Source: Datura wrightii
Taxonomy: Eukaryota > Streptophyta > Magnoliopsida > Solanales > Solanaceae
Assembly: GCA_035772735.1 (NCBI GenBank)
Contig: JASDFA010000007.1
Coordinates: 148,055,001 to 148,119,000, forward strand
Direction of reading: 5' to 3'
Length of the DNA stretch: 64,000 nucleotides
Part shown: positions 1-11,939 of the stretch, one piece after another
How the letters are laid out: every line of letters starts with the position of its first letter
Position numbering within the stretch: the first letter of the stretch is position 1
Notes under the pieces: generated by a model
Database searches by the model: none
Seen by the model: only the letters and a program-made list of their open reading frames with translations
Told to the model about the DNA's origin: nothing
Position numbers and translations under genes: made by a program

Positions 1-1048
1 TTTGATGATGCTAGTGAGTAATGTGCACCTTTACAAATTAAAATACAAAATATACAAATTAAAAGGTGTTTTTTTTTTTATGATGATTAAATTGGTCATC
101 ATTTTGCACGCAACTTTAAAGGATTTGTTGGCGTGCATGGTGCCAATAAAGTTCCAATTTTTAACATTTTTCACAAATCACACATCAATTAGTTACTCTC
201 ACCCATTCACAATGTATGACTTTTAAGATTTTGACATATCGATCAAAACTTACTCAGCAACATTAAATTAAGAGAATTGTTTAACTAATTCATCCTATAA
301 ATATTAAAGAAGTAGCAAAAGACTTTAGAAAATACTATTCCAATTTCAATTTATTTATTTTCAGTCCGATTCTAAAGAAATATTTTTCTCTTTTTAATAA
401 TTTTTTTATTTTAATATTTCATGTGATATCTTTAAAATCACAAAATTAAAGAAAAATCAGATAAATAAATTAAAATAAAAAGAGCAATTCATATCATTAA
501 TGACTGTATTGAAATAGACTATCTATATTAAGTCTCGATTCTTTCTGAAATCCTATATTTGAACAGAAAATACTTTTTATATCACACAGTCCTTTTATTT
601 TACTCTTATTATTAGATGAGAATAATTTTTATTTTTATTTTAAAATGGGGGGAGTCAACTCACACTTTAAAGCCGCCATTGCAGACCTCCTTCCTTTTCA
701 ATAAATAAAAAATTGGGGAAATTTGAAATTTAAATAAAATTTGTATAAATTTCATCATCTGTTTTTATTTAACCAATAATGCATGGTGAAAACCTCAATG
801 GAGAATATCCAAATTCCAAAAGGCAGTAAAGTTTAATCTATAAAACAAGCCAAAGCATAAATTATTTTCAAGCAAAATATAAAAATAACCAAAAAAAAGG
901 AAATATACACTAATTAATTCACATTTTTTGTCAACAATGGGACACCCCAAGATTTTTGACTCTTTTAATTTTGGCCCCAATGATCGATAAAATGATTCAC
1001 ATGACGTCATTTTCCGACGAGAAATTTCATCTAATCGAACGGCTGTGA
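1..1048. other. AT-rich flank, 3' side of the zinc-finger gene
   Basis: No gene is visible here. The sequence is AT-rich with many homopolymers. The last 200-250 bases probably include the 3' untranslated region of the minus-strand gene that ends at 1049. The short reading frames are not credible. Confidence 0.6.
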
Positions 1049-1513
1049 TTATATCTTCTCCAATTTCTCAGCTTTAACCAACGGATTCGCCTTAGCAATT
1101 GCTTCTCTCCCCATAGATTTGAAATCAAAGCTGCAGCCATGGATCTCCGGATACCGATGGGTCCCACAAAAAGTGGTCCCACACCTACACTTGAACCCGG
1201 TCAACCCCACCTTCTTCCTACAAACCGAACACCGGTTCGGCTGCGCGGCTGCCGGTTGGACCGTCGCCGAAACAACCTCCAATATTTCCTCTACGGCGGC
1301 TGGTTCCGGTAACACCAGTACGGATGAGCTCGCCGAGGGGATCGCCAGATGCGGAGGAAACAGAGAATCAATGGGTTTTTGTCCCCCTTTTAGATAAACT
1401 TCATGGTAGCATTTGGAGCAGAAATTTTGGGTTGTGGGGCTGCCGAAGAAACCACAGTTGTTTGCGCATAATATATGTCCTTCTGGTGCCTCAAATCCAT
1501 GCTCTTCCGCCAT
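1049..1513 (-). CDS. A20/AN1 zinc-finger stress-associated protein (SAP)
   Basis: A complete intronless frame of 154 residues, the usual size and structure for plant stress-associated proteins. The N-terminal A20 finger has Cys16, Cys20, Cys32 and Cys35 (spacing CX3CX11CX2C). The C-terminal AN1 finger has Cys95, Cys98, Cys109, Cys111, Cys116, His119, His125 and Cys127, followed by the typical basic tail. A Pro/Ala/Val-rich linker of about 55 residues joins them. In this family A20 binds ubiquitin, AN1 mediates protein contacts or E3 activity, and many members are induced by ABA, salt, cold or wounding; that role here is inferred from the family. The start is the first Met, and a stop ends the frame at 1049. 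Two CACGTG cores lie upstream (1880 and 2136). The exact SAP number cannot be assigned from sequence alone. Confidence 0.93.
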   Translation of the reverse strand: MAEEHGFEAPEGHILCANNCGFFGSPTTQNFCSKCYHEVYLKGGQKPIDSLFPPHLAIPSASSSVLVLPEPAAVEEILEVVSATVQPAAAQPNRCSVCRKKVGLTGFKCRCGTTFCGTHRYPEIHGCSFDFKSMGREAIAKANPLVKAEKLEKI

Positions 1514-1659
1514 AATTATCTAGATTTTTCTTCAATATCAAACCTCAGAAACAATTTCTTGGAATTTTTTTTTTTTTTGGAGGGGGTTCAGATGAGAAAA
1601 GGGCATGAAAGTATGGAAAAGCAAATAAAGAAATTTGGGGTAAAATGGGATGAAAGGAG

Positions 1660-1671
1660 AATATATAAATA
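1660..1671 (-). promoter_or_regulatory. Candidate TATA region of the SAP gene
   Basis: On the minus strand this reads as an AT-rich TATTTATATAT-type box about 150 bases upstream of the SAP ATG. That would leave a 5' leader of about 110-120 bases. Position and composition fit; there is no other support. Confidence 0.35.
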
Positions 1672-1879
1672 GAGAAGGTGGGGAAGGATCAGAGGAAGGA
1701 GACAAGAAATGAAAGGGAATTTAATAATGAAAATGGTGACAAATCATTAGAGAAGATAATAAAGAAATATCAAAAGAACAGGCTGGAAGAAGGAAAAAAG
1801 TGGATGAATGGGGGAACCCAGCAAATGAAGGGAAGCCAAGAAATTTGGTTATGGGGATTAACTGGGTGGTGGGGGAGGA

Positions 1880-1885
1880 CACGTG
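1880..1885 (-). promoter_or_regulatory. G-box/ABRE core (CACGTG) upstream of SAP
   Basis: A CACGTG palindrome lies about 370 bases upstream of the SAP start, in the context GGACACGTGGTT, which matches an ABA-responsive element core. A second CACGTG (context ACACGTGTC) lies at 2136-2141. bZIP or bHLH factors are the expected binders in plants. ABA or stress regulation is an inference. Confidence 0.45.
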
Positions 1886-1913
1886 GTTACAGAATTGTGG
1901 TTTGAACTGAGAG

Positions 1914-3416
1914 GTAATTGGAAGTCCAAAAAACTATTTTTTTTATAACAGTATAATTAATTTAAAATTAATTCCATACGATACTTACTAGCACAAATAT
2001 AAAAAATATAAGAAATCGTTTAATATTTCTACCTTTGTTAAAATTTGAAGTTCGGAAAAACTCACATTTAAATTATACTATTTCAGTATAACTGGTGATG
2101 CATATACAAATTAATTGTGATCAAGTAATCAAAAACACGTGTCATGTGTTAATTTGATTTTAAATATTAGATGTGAGTAATTTTTCATATCAATATATTG
2201 ATAATTTTTTAAAAAAATTTATAAATTTTATTTTGATATTTAAACTACGACATATTATTATTAACACATGAAAAAGTATTTTTATACAAATAATCAACTC
2301 GATTTTCAAGTAAAGTCTCTAAAATCTTTTTTCTGTACTTTCAATTACATCAGAAAATGACTTTATAAACTTTGTTATGATCGTACTTCAGTGATTAATT
2401 TGGGATTTCATCATTTTTTTATAATAAAATAAATTCGTTTTGCAAGTTCTTATTTATGGATGGTTCCCATAAATGATCGGACTAATGACATATACATTAC
2501 TTTAATTTTCAATATAGATCTTATATGATTGGTTCTCATCCTTCATAGACTACTCTTGATCTAGCTACAAGAATGAGAGGCAGTATGAAAAAATAAAATG
2601 TGGAACGTAATAAAAATTACCACTTTTAGAATCTAGTTGGACAAAAAAAGTTATTCAAGCGATCGTGTGACTATCTTTTTCTTCATCTCCGCCATTTAGG
2701 ATATTATGTGAATTAATATATTACAGAATTCCATGAGTTATTATACACTTCCAACTTAATTTTTTTTTAAATCTTAACCATCCATTATATAGATAAGTTA
2801 ATTATTTAAAATATATCACATCCTTTAATTGCATGCATTAACCTCGATAAGTAATAAAACTTAAGCATATTTCAATTGAGGTTAATATGCATAATTAAAA
2901 ACGGTAAAATATTTTATGTAATTAACTATTATACATATTGAATGTTTAAGAGCATACATAAAAACGTTTTTAAAATTTAACTGAAAGTATGCAATAAAAA
3001 ATACTTTAAATATATTTAAATGTTCAATCAAAATAATTTATAATTTAAATATTTAATTAAAATTTAGTGCTAAATTTAAAGAGTCGATATATTTTTTTGG
3101 AGACAACAATTAGGATATTGGGGATGGGGGTAGTGGGTTAGGTGGTAGGTTAAGTTATGGGGATGAATGTGATTATTGTCCTATTGTGTATTCTCCTTCA
3201 ATTACGTGTGTGCTTAGCTGCATTTATATGTTTCTTTTTTTAAAATAAAATAAAATAAGAAACGAAATTACAGAAATAAAAAATTTATATAACCAATCAA
3301 ATAATCTAAGAAGATTTTGAAATACTCTTAAATAATTACTATACTAATTACTAGTATAAACACCTAAAGAAAGCGCACATCTTTGAGTTTTGACTTCTTT
3401 TTTTTTTATTATTAAT
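1914..3416. other. AT-rich intergenic spacer
   Basis: Apart from the G-box at 2136 I see no gene, RNA or clear repeat boundary here. A short G-rich patch near 3115-3180 is the only compositional break. Confidence 0.5.
2136..2141 (-). promoter_or_regulatory. Second G-box/ABRE core upstream of SAP
   Basis: CACGTG within ACACGTGTC, about 620 bases upstream of the SAP start. Two such cores within 260 bases is more than expected in DNA this AT-rich. Confidence 0.4.
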
Positions 3417-3921
3417 ACAGTTAAACCTCTTTATACTGATATTTGACGTTTAGAATTCAGCTATTATAAATAAAAATACGTAAATATTTAGTAATAATTT
3501 TGTGTATCAAGAAGAAAAAATACATTTGTTAACTAATTTAACTGAAAAAACAAAAAAAAAATATGAAAGAAAAAAAATAAGTATCATTAGTCTTTTCTCA
3601 TGTTGGGTACTATTTTAATATAACTATTTTCTTTTAGATATTCGTACTTGAAATTTATCATGTGCGTATATTAATGATGATTACTATAAATATTTTAATA
3701 ATTATTTTTATACATAATATATTTCTTATAAAATATTATTATACGATTTTTGAGTATAACTGTCATAGAGGATAATTTTACGAAAAACGTACTGCTATAT
3801 TAAACACTGCTGCCATTATAAATAAAATACTGTTAAAAAAAATAAAATATAACATAAATAACCAACTTTATAAAATATTAAGTCATTATAATAAAATACT
3901 ATTATAACAAAATTTAATTAT
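3417..3921. repeat. MITE-like dispersed repeat, copy 1
   Basis: Begins ACAGTTAAACCTCTTTATA and shares extended similarity, in the same order, with 52317-52857. Shared parts include the GTGTATCAAGAAGAA and TACTATTTTAATATAA blocks and the AATATTTCTTATA region. The left end resembles the ACAGTYAAACCTCT termini common in plant MITEs. The right end is diverged and placed only approximately. It has no coding capacity. The superfamily is not settled. Confidence 0.5.
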
Positions 3922-5441
3922 ATATTCAATTAATTTTTGCTTAAGCGTACACTAGTCTGTCCTTTCCGTAAAGGTCCCCACTTTGCCATTTACTATTCTC
4001 CATTAAAAAAAAAAGGGTAGAAAACGTCAATAATAATAATAGCAATAATAATAATAATAATATTTATTATTATTTCTATTATATTGGACTACTTTGAAGG
4101 CAAAATTAGAAAAAGGAATCTAGCGTAAAACATGGCAAAGTCGAGGAATAAATGTTCAACTCTGAATTATTAATCACATATAAAAAATTATTTCCTTAAA
4201 AAAAGTGTTAAAATCCTGTTCTTATCGTAATCTTTTTTAAAAAAAAAACTAAAAATGGGAGTCACTATCCGTGCAGGTCCATGTATACATTTTTCATCCT
4301 CTTTTTTTTTTTTTTTGGTATAAATTTGACTTTCATTTTATTTATTTATTCTTGGAGGCTTCTAGAAAGTGGAAAAAATGTAAATGTTCATTAAGCTAAA
4401 ATGATTAAATACACGTAGTTCAGATAAAGAAAAGGAATTACGTATTTATATGATCGTTATTAACGAATTCAAAATTGGATTGTAGTTAATTCATTGATAT
4501 CACAACAAAAAAAGGGGAATTTGGTTGCATGATAGTCTCTATTTTAATTTATATAATGATATTTGATTAGATATAAATTTTAATTAAAATTTTAATAATT
4601 ATAAAATAAATTTTCTAGTTCAGTCATAAAGGTTAAAACTTATAATTAAAAATACAACTCAAATATTTTTATGGATGTTAGTTCTTTCATGCTAAGTACT
4701 TAAATTTCTTGTGACTAAATTGTATCCTTGACGACTTTAATTAGTGCTACCTTTATTTTGGTTTAAGAATATTTCTATTTCAGATATTTCATTAAAAATT
4801 TATCTAACATATTAATGACACTAAATTAATTTTAACTAAATTATATTTATGTTCGTATCAATTTGTTTGTCGTATTTTCTTTTAAGTTCATATTAAAAAG
4901 AAATTTTTTTTGGTAATATTTTAATATAAAATTATAAAAATAAAAGATATTTTGATATATTGTATGTAACTTTAATTTAAAATCACAAATTAAATTTTTT
5001 TTTAAAAAAAATTATATCAAATCAAAATAGCATAAATAAATTAAAATAGACGAGTACGTATAAATATAAGTTGACGTTGATTTTGATTTTTCTTTCTCCC
5101 TATACTTTTGTTTTAGTATTTCATAGTAACACTTTTTGATTTCATGCTCTTTACATCAATGGTTTCTCCTTCTCTCCTTCCATTTTCTTTTTCTCTTTTG
5201 TTTGAATTTAGCAGTTATATCTCCGAGTCACTTCAACTTATATATCAAACACTAAAGACCAAACCACACAACTTTGTTCCAATATTATTATAGTCTACTA
5301 AACAAGAAGTTATTCTACAATAAGTTGAAGCAAAGTTCGAATTGATATATATAACTTGTAATTATCAAGTCTTCTTCGTTTTTGTGATCTTTATTCGCCG
5401 AAAAATTACATTGATTTGCTTCCCTTCATATACTAATACAA
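3922..5441. other. AT-rich spacer 3' of the first UGT gene
   Basis: No gene seen. It contains an (AAT)n microsatellite at about 4030-4075 and several poly-A and poly-T runs. The bases just left of 5442 are the 3' flank of the minus-strand UGT gene. Similarity to the second UGT copy ends about 10 bases beyond the stop codon. Confidence 0.5.
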
Positions 5442-6788
5442 TCAAGTAGGTTTGTGACATTTAACTTGCTCAACTAGAACCTTGAAATTTTCTGTTGAAC
5501 TACCATTTGGTTTCACAGCTTCTAATGCTTTTTCTTTTAGTCCATGAACATTTTCCCTTAATACCTTACCTTTTTCCTCATTGAAAAAAGTATCCAATGC
5601 ATTCATTGTTCCACTTTTGGTGAAACTTCCACCTTCAATTTGCAGACCAATCTGCCAAACACTTTCCACCATTTTGCTATTCGGTTTCTGGTCACCAAAA
5701 AAAGGCCTACAAATCATAGGCACACCATATGATATGCCTTCCAAAATAGAGTTCCATCCACAATGTGTTACAAAAACACCAACAGATGAATGTGCCAAGA
5801 TTTCCAACTGGGGTGCCCAAGAAACTATTTTCCCAAATTCCTCTGTTCTTTCAAGAAACCCTTGGGGCAAAATCTTGACCCCATTATCTCTTAATGACCA
5901 AATAAAAGGTACCCTTTTGGACTCTAGTGCTTCTGCTATTGCAACAATTTCATTAGGGGGTAATGTTGTGACAGTACCAAAACTAAGATACACAACTGAT
6001 TTTTCTTTCTGTTTGTCAAGCCACTGGATGCATCCACTTACATCAGAATTAGCATCTAACTGTACTACTTCCTTTGATGATTGTAGAACTAAAGGGCCAA
6101 TGTTGAGTACCTTTTGGAGCTTTGATTTGAGGTCCTTGTTGATTGTTGGATCCAATTCCTCAAAGGAATTTAGTACAACGGCAGCTGCTTTGTGCAAATT
6201 TAATGCCATGTTGTAAAGCATAGATGGCATTGGTCCCTCTAAATTCTCTGCTATAACTTCTGGTGGCATGTCACTGATACTTAAAGTTGATGAAAATCCT
6301 GGGATTTTTAATAATGTTTCCTCGTTTGATCGAATTAAATCAGTGTACAAATGAACAGACAAAGAACAAGAACCAGCAGTCCAAAAGGCAGTCCAGGGGA
6401 CATTCTTTTTCTCAGCCAATGCACAAGAAAACCATAAAAAAGCATCACTGAATATACCAGAAAATCTCACCCCTGTTTCCTCCTCTGCCTCTTTCATTGA
6501 TTTTTCGAAGTTAGTAGGAGTTGATTGTATAAAGAGTTCAATTGCCTCACGCCCAAAAGGGGTGGCACTGCCTTCTTTGACACCATCCCAAACATTATAA
6601 ATCCTGATGTTTTCTTGATTTGGATCTTTTGAGAAGATTGAGGTGTTGGAACTTGATGTGTTGAAGAAGGAGAAAATTGTGTCTGATGGTAAAACTGGAG
6701 TGAGCTTTTGAACAAGAGTGAGTAAGGGAGCTGCATGGCTACCAAAAGGAAAAGCAAGAAGTGCAATATGAAGTTGAGGAGTAGTCAT
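5442..6788 (-). CDS. Anthocyanidin/flavonoid 3-O-glucosyltransferase-like UGT, copy A
   Basis: A 448-residue family 1 UDP-glycosyltransferase in one uninterrupted frame. Its length and N terminus (FPFGSHAAPLLTLVQKL) match petunia-type UGT78 flavonoid 3-O-glucosyltransferases, which transfer glucose to the 3-hydroxyl of anthocyanidins or flavonols in the cytosol. Catalytic His18 and its partner Asp115 are present, as is the Trp136-Thr137-Ala138-Gly139 stretch next to the sugar donor. The 44-residue PSPG donor box spans Trp324-Gln367, with HCGWNS and a final Gln, the usual sign of UDP-glucose use. Residue 292 is Arg where copy B has the family-typical Gly (one base, position 5915). Substrate is inferred. 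UGT78 genes often have one intron; none is present here. Copy B lies 11.3 kb to the right in the same orientation. Confidence 0.9.
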   Translation of the reverse strand: MTTPQLHIALLAFPFGSHAAPLLTLVQKLTPVLPSDTIFSFFNTSSSNTSIFSKDPNQENIRIYNVWDGVKEGSATPFGREAIELFIQSTPTNFEKSMKEAEEETGVRFSGIFSDAFLWFSCALAEKKNVPWTAFWTAGSCSLSVHLYTDLIRSNEETLLKIPGFSSTLSISDMPPEVIAENLEGPMPSMLYNMALNLHKAAAVVLNSFEELDPTINKDLKSKLQKVLNIGPLVLQSSKEVVQLDANSDVSGCIQWLDKQKEKSVVYLSFGTVTTLPPNEIVAIAEALESKRVPFIWSLRDNGVKILPQGFLERTEEFGKIVSWAPQLEILAHSSVGVFVTHCGWNSILEGISYGVPMICRPFFGDQKPNSKMVESVWQIGLQIEGGSFTKSGTMNALDTFFNEEKGKVLRENVHGLKEKALEAVKPNGSSTENFKVLVEQVKCHKPT

Positions 6789-8147
6789 TCTTTTGTTGTT
6801 CTTTCTTCTTCTTATTCAGTTTGTTGCAGTGAAGGTTTAGGCATTTTTAAAGTCAGTTTGTACACTTCTGTAATAGGTTTTCTCATGTGGGGTGGAAAAG
6901 ATGATTGGTTGTTGTACTTTTATTGTGGGGGTTGAAGATACCACTTACCATTATTTGGGGGTTGATGCACGGGCAATCTTTTGAGCGGTAGGTGTAAAAA
7001 AAATAATGAAATTCTCATTTTAAGAATGAAATGAGTATTTTAAATTTAAATTGTTATTAAATATATAAATATATTTTTTTTTTGAGAAAGAAAAAGTTTA
7101 TTTGATCAAACTTCGAAAATCAACTTATATTTAAAAAATATTTTTTAAATAAGACTTTTAGCAAAAAATTATTTATGTTTTGTATTTCAAAAATTTAATT
7201 AAACGGATTATTAATCTCAGAAATTAATTCACAATGTGAGAATTATTCAGAATATATAAGAAATAACAATCATCCCTTATCTAATATGAGATATAATAAA
7301 TCCCCTGGAGTTCATTATGGTTAATTGATACATATTTTTATTTTGTTAAATTACTTAATTATAATAAATTAAATTAATTTATTATAAACATTCGGTATAG
7401 ATAAGTATTTACCTCGCGTGAGCTACACAAGGAGTAAACTAGAACGGTTTGGTAGATGTGCCATGGATTTGAGTTAGATAGAATTAACGGTAGAGATTGG
7501 CTCAATGTTATCTATTAGGTAGGATCTACGATAGAGTCATTGCCTACTCTTTTGGACGTGGAAACTTGTCTGCCTAAATTAACTTCTTTTTTTTTTTCGC
7601 TGCCTAAATTAACTCAACATTAAATGAGTTGATTTTTTAAACAGATTAAAATAAATTGAATTAATAAATAAGTGGAAGCACGTTTTTATGAAGTAATTTT
7701 ATCATCCGGCAGAATTTATTGTGTTGGCATCAATTTTTATTTAAACAATTCAAGTAAATTAAAAATACTCATAATTTAAAAATTAGAAAGAAGTTGATTT
7801 TGAGGAAGGTGGAAATGAGATGGGGTGGAGGAAGTGTTGGAAGGAGAGAGAAGGAAGAAGAAGAAATAAAAAATCATAAAATTTAAACTTTTCACGCGCT
7901 CAAAATCTGTGCAACACACACAATGTGTCGAATCAGCAAAAAGTGTCAAAATGAACACAGCGAATCCTTACTTGAAATGTTTAAAACTAACAAGGTCTAC
8001 TTGAGGTGTCTAAATAAAAGTTGATGCCAACGTAACGGGGCCACCGATGGGTTCTTATCATCCTTAATAGTATAACTGACTAATAAAATAATTTTTCTAT
8101 TTTAATTTACATGATGCATTTTTTGTTTTTCAATTTATCAACCCCCC
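6789..8147. other. 5' flank of UGT copy A, part of the tandem duplication
   Basis: The first 90 bases or so upstream of the ATG align with the flank of copy B. Further blocks (around 7490-7550 and 7620-7680) match 18510-18560 and 18770-18830. No second gene is visible. The 8143-8147 pentamer CCCCC is the left target duplication of the solo LTR that follows. Confidence 0.6.
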
Positions 8148-9331
8148 TGTCACGCCCCGCCTTGGGAGGCAGGACTGGCACCTGGTGCCCTACTAAGACC
8201 TGGACTGCTGGACTAGCTGAGCCTAGGCACTTCTGATGGCAGGCTGGCTCTAACTCTGGATTCAAGAAAACGACGGGCTATATAACGGTTGTAAATACAA
8301 CTTCCGGCCGACTAGGCCTATAGCCACCTGTAAGAAAACAACAGTTATCCAGAACAACTGAATCAATAGGGAACCTATGCGGGCTGACAAGGTCACCATG
8401 CTGTCTAGTTATTTCTGAATCAAGAAAACAAGTGCTAAACTGCTACGTGACCAACAAGATCACCACTACCAACTGAATAAGGCCCCACACGACCATCATA
8501 AACAAACCAAAATGTACACACGGCCTCACACAACCGGTACAGCTAACCACAAGGAATATACAATCTGCAAGCCTCTAAGAATACTGATAAGATGGTCGGG
8601 ATAGGGCCCCGGCCTACCCATACTTAGGGGTGGCCATTCGGTGTTTCAGTTTGGTTTTTTCAAATTTCGGTTCGATTTTTTCGATTTTCGATTATGAATA
8701 AGGAACACCGAATACCGAACCATTTTAATTCGGTTCGATTCAATTTTTTTTAATTCAGTTTGGTTTATTTATTTCGATTATTCAGTTTTTTGGGCTTGGT
8801 TGATGAGCTTTTTTCTTGTTGTAAAATGGGCTGCTTTTTAAATAAAATATAAATTATTTCAAGCTTTTTAATTCAAAATGATCTACTTTTAACTATTGTG
8901 AATATCTTGCTTTTATTGATATCAATTATAAATTTATAATAAAAATTAAAATTTTATAAATCGAGTGCTTACCGCCTACCGGCTACCGGTACCGGCTACC
9001 GCCTACACTTCAAAATGACATAACTTACCATCTCAAATTCTCAATGACAAGTTGACAACCCAAACAAACACAGACATAAAGCATCACTTGATGGCCGATG
9101 GGCACCTGGGCATTCCCAAACCCACACAGACACAAAGCATACAAATTTGAAATTACAATACACACACAAAATGACAAAAATCATAATCAACATTCAACAC
9201 TTCAGTAGTGCCAGCACCCAGCAGCCCAGTACACACACTGGTATGGTACACACAAAGTCACAAACTGCTTGGGACTTCAAAGTTAAAATCACAAAAAAAA
9301 AACACCAAATTCATTCAACCACTCCATAATA

Positions 9332-9523
9332 TTAAATACGAATAACATTGAGATTACGCTCAAGACACTTCTCAACATGCTTCTTCAAGTGTGTTGTTCC
9401 ACACAATTTTGGATCACAATTATAGATCACTCCACATCTCAAGCACCTAGCTTTACGCCCTTCTTCATTGTTTTGAACAACCTCAAAGTATTTCCAAACG
9501 GGTGAGCTAAATTTAGGAGGCAT
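9332..9523 (-). CDS. Stand-alone BED-type zinc finger segment inside the hAT element
   Basis: An open frame of 63 residues on the same strand as the transposase but downstream of its C-terminal domain. It starts PPKFSSPVWKYFEVV and carries CLRC followed by HLKKHVEKC, the BED finger signature. It resembles but does not copy the transposase's own N-terminal finger. An acceptor-like TTATTAG lies just upstream (near 9547) and a donor follows the transposase, so it could be a terminal exon joined by splicing or a small separate DNA-binding protein. It has no stop or frameshift of its own. Function is unknown. Confidence 0.5.
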   Translation of the reverse strand: MPPKFSSPVWKYFEVVQNNEEGRKARCLRCGVIYNCDPKLCGTTHLKKHVEKCLERNLNVIRI

Positions 9524-9855
9524 GACTGAACTTGAACGTTGAGCCTAATAAATAGTAAGATAAAATAAAAAATTAGAATATAACTTTCAAGATAAAAAAA
9601 TAATATTACAAAAAGATATCATCAATGACAATGAGACTATGGGAGTATGAGACAAATGACAATGACCAAATGAATAAAGTAGTCAATAATTCAACTCACC
9701 GGGCACTAGTAGGCACTAGTAGCAAATTGCAAATTGCAATCATACATCAACAATGCAAGACTCTCTTCCATTTATTGCCATCTCTAAAGATAATTTAATC
9801 AAATATGTCATAATACACCAATTAGTATACTATTAATTTATTATTGCATTAAAAC

Positions 9856-11939
9856 TTAAAAGTCTAAACAACCAACTAAAAAATATAAAAGCTTACCAAT
9901 CTCAAGTTTATCAAGATACTCCAAATTTTCCTCAACACAAATAGGATTAGTCTCTTGTCTAAGCCAATCTTGGACACAAACAAGAGATTGCACACATTTA
10001 GGAGTCAATGAACTTCTAAATGGATCAAGAATACGACCACAAGTACTAAATGCACATTCTGACGCCACACTTGAAATTGGAATAGCCAACACATCACGAG
10101 CTAACTCTGAAAGAACAGGAAACCTGGGAGAATTAACCCTCCACCAATCTAATATATCAAAATCATCAAAATCAGGCTCTTGTTCTTCACTAATGTATCT
10201 ATCCAACTCCTTTTAGCACCTCCACTTCCACAATCTTCTTTTTATTTTTTCAAGTAAAGCTTAGTTCTCAAGGCTTTTGTTTTCATACTTAGAGAAGCGC
10301 CAGAACTAGATGTATCAGATGTGTCCTGAGATGAAGTAGATCTAGATGGAGATGATTGATTAGATCCTTTTGAATATTGTCTTATATACACTTCAAACAA
10401 ATAAGTCATATAATCACACACTCCTTCATTTACTTTCTTTCATATTTCCTCCCCAAATAGTTCTTCAAGTGCAAAGCTAACATACACAAACTTATTTCGA
10501 GGATCCGACACAGAAGCAATAAAAATCATTTTGTTCATCTTTTCAGGACAACCCCAATATTTCTTAAACTTTTGTTTCATCCGTTCATCCATGTTACTCA
10601 AATTAAGATCTTCACTTGCTAAACACACATTCAAATATGCATCAAGCTCACATATATCCTCAAAATAAACATTAGAAGTAACATAATGTGAACCTGAAAC
10701 CTTTACAGTGAGCTCGTAGAATCTTTCAAGAAACTTAACCACATTCCTCACATTCGTCCAATCATCACATTCGAGCGGACCTGCAACACTTCCATCTTCA
10801 CACACATTAGTTGAAAGACAAGTATTAAATTGGTCATCAAAAAGATCAAACCTATCAAAGGCCTTCTCAAACTTTTGTGCCATATCCAACATCAAATAGG
10901 TGGAATTTCACCTAGTAGGAACATCTAGCGACAATGTTTTATCACATTCTACCTTTTGGACTTCACAACATTTCTTAAAGTTTCTTGTTCTTGCAGGGGA
11001 TGATTTAACATACTTCGCCATTTGTCAAACCCTTTTGACAGAAGGATCAATTTCTTTCAAACCTTCTTGCACAATCAGATTAAGTATGTGAGCCATACAT
11101 CTCACATGAAGATGTTTACCTTCCATTATATTAGTTCCCCACATATTCAACTGTTTAGATAATTCTTTAACTATAACATCATTAGAAGACGCATTGTCAA
11201 CAGTTATAGATAATACCTTGTCCAAATGTCAATCAAGCAAACAATTACTAATAGCCTCTGCCATTTGCTCACCCTTATGACTAGAGATTGGGCAAAAATT
11301 TAATATTCTTTTATGCAACACCCAATTTCTATCAATAAAATGAGCAATTAATCACATATAATTAATTCTTTGCAATGATGTCCATGTGTCTGTGGTAAGA
11401 CAAATCTTTGGTTGTACTTCTTTAAAAGACTTCTTCAAATCTTGTCTCAATTCACTATAAACTTCATAACTATCCCTGGTTATTGTTCTACGGGAATGAA
11501 TTCTAAATAGAGGTTGGGCTTTGCTCATAAACTTCTTGAAACCTTCATTCTCTACAAAGCTAAATGGTAGTTCATCGATAATTATCATTTCAACTAAAGC
11601 CCTTCTAACTACATCTTGTTCAAATTTCCAAAGCGGGACATCTTGAGTTTGAAAAGATATTTTCATTTGAGAAGAAGTTTCAACGATAGTTTTATATGCC
11701 TTGCACCTATCCAAATGTTGTTTCAAACCCGTTGTTCCATTTTTACTTGGATTGGCAACATAAGTATTGTTACAATACTTGCACTTCGCTCTACCAATAC
11801 CATTTTCAACTACCTTATCAAAATGAGCCCAAACCCCAGATCTTGATTGCATTTCTTTCCTTTTCTTTGTATCCCCAGTTTGAGTATCAAGTGAGTTGTC
11901 AGTTGAACCAACATCACTTACTCTACTTTCATCATCCAT
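9856..11939 (-). pseudogene. hAT transposase, inactivated
   Basis: Reading from 11939 leftward: an N-terminal BED zinc finger (11,830-11,715; CX2C then HX4C), then RNase-H-like transposase core (11,600-10,440), then the C-terminal hAT dimerisation region (10206-9890, with the DILDWWRVNSPRFPVLSELA and SSVASECAFS motifs). The first three segments share one frame and are separated only by TGA codons at 11352-11354, 11229-11231, 11025-11027, 10908-10910 and 10440-10442. The one at 10908 falls at the tryptophan of the conserved TRWNST motif. A frameshift between about 10440 and 10206 moves the C-terminal part to another frame. A GTAAGC splice donor follows the dimerisation region near 9894. The gene cannot make functional transposase. 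Confidence 0.88.

Noticed and set aside
5581..6216. 211-codon plus-strand frame, also at 16899-17534
   Set aside because: It is exactly antisense to the UGT coding sequence and is preserved only because the UGT genes are duplicated. No domain is recognisable.
7776..7958. Short minus-strand frame with low-complexity Phe/Leu/Ser
   Set aside because: Lies in the UGT upstream flank, is not conserved in unit B, and has no domain.
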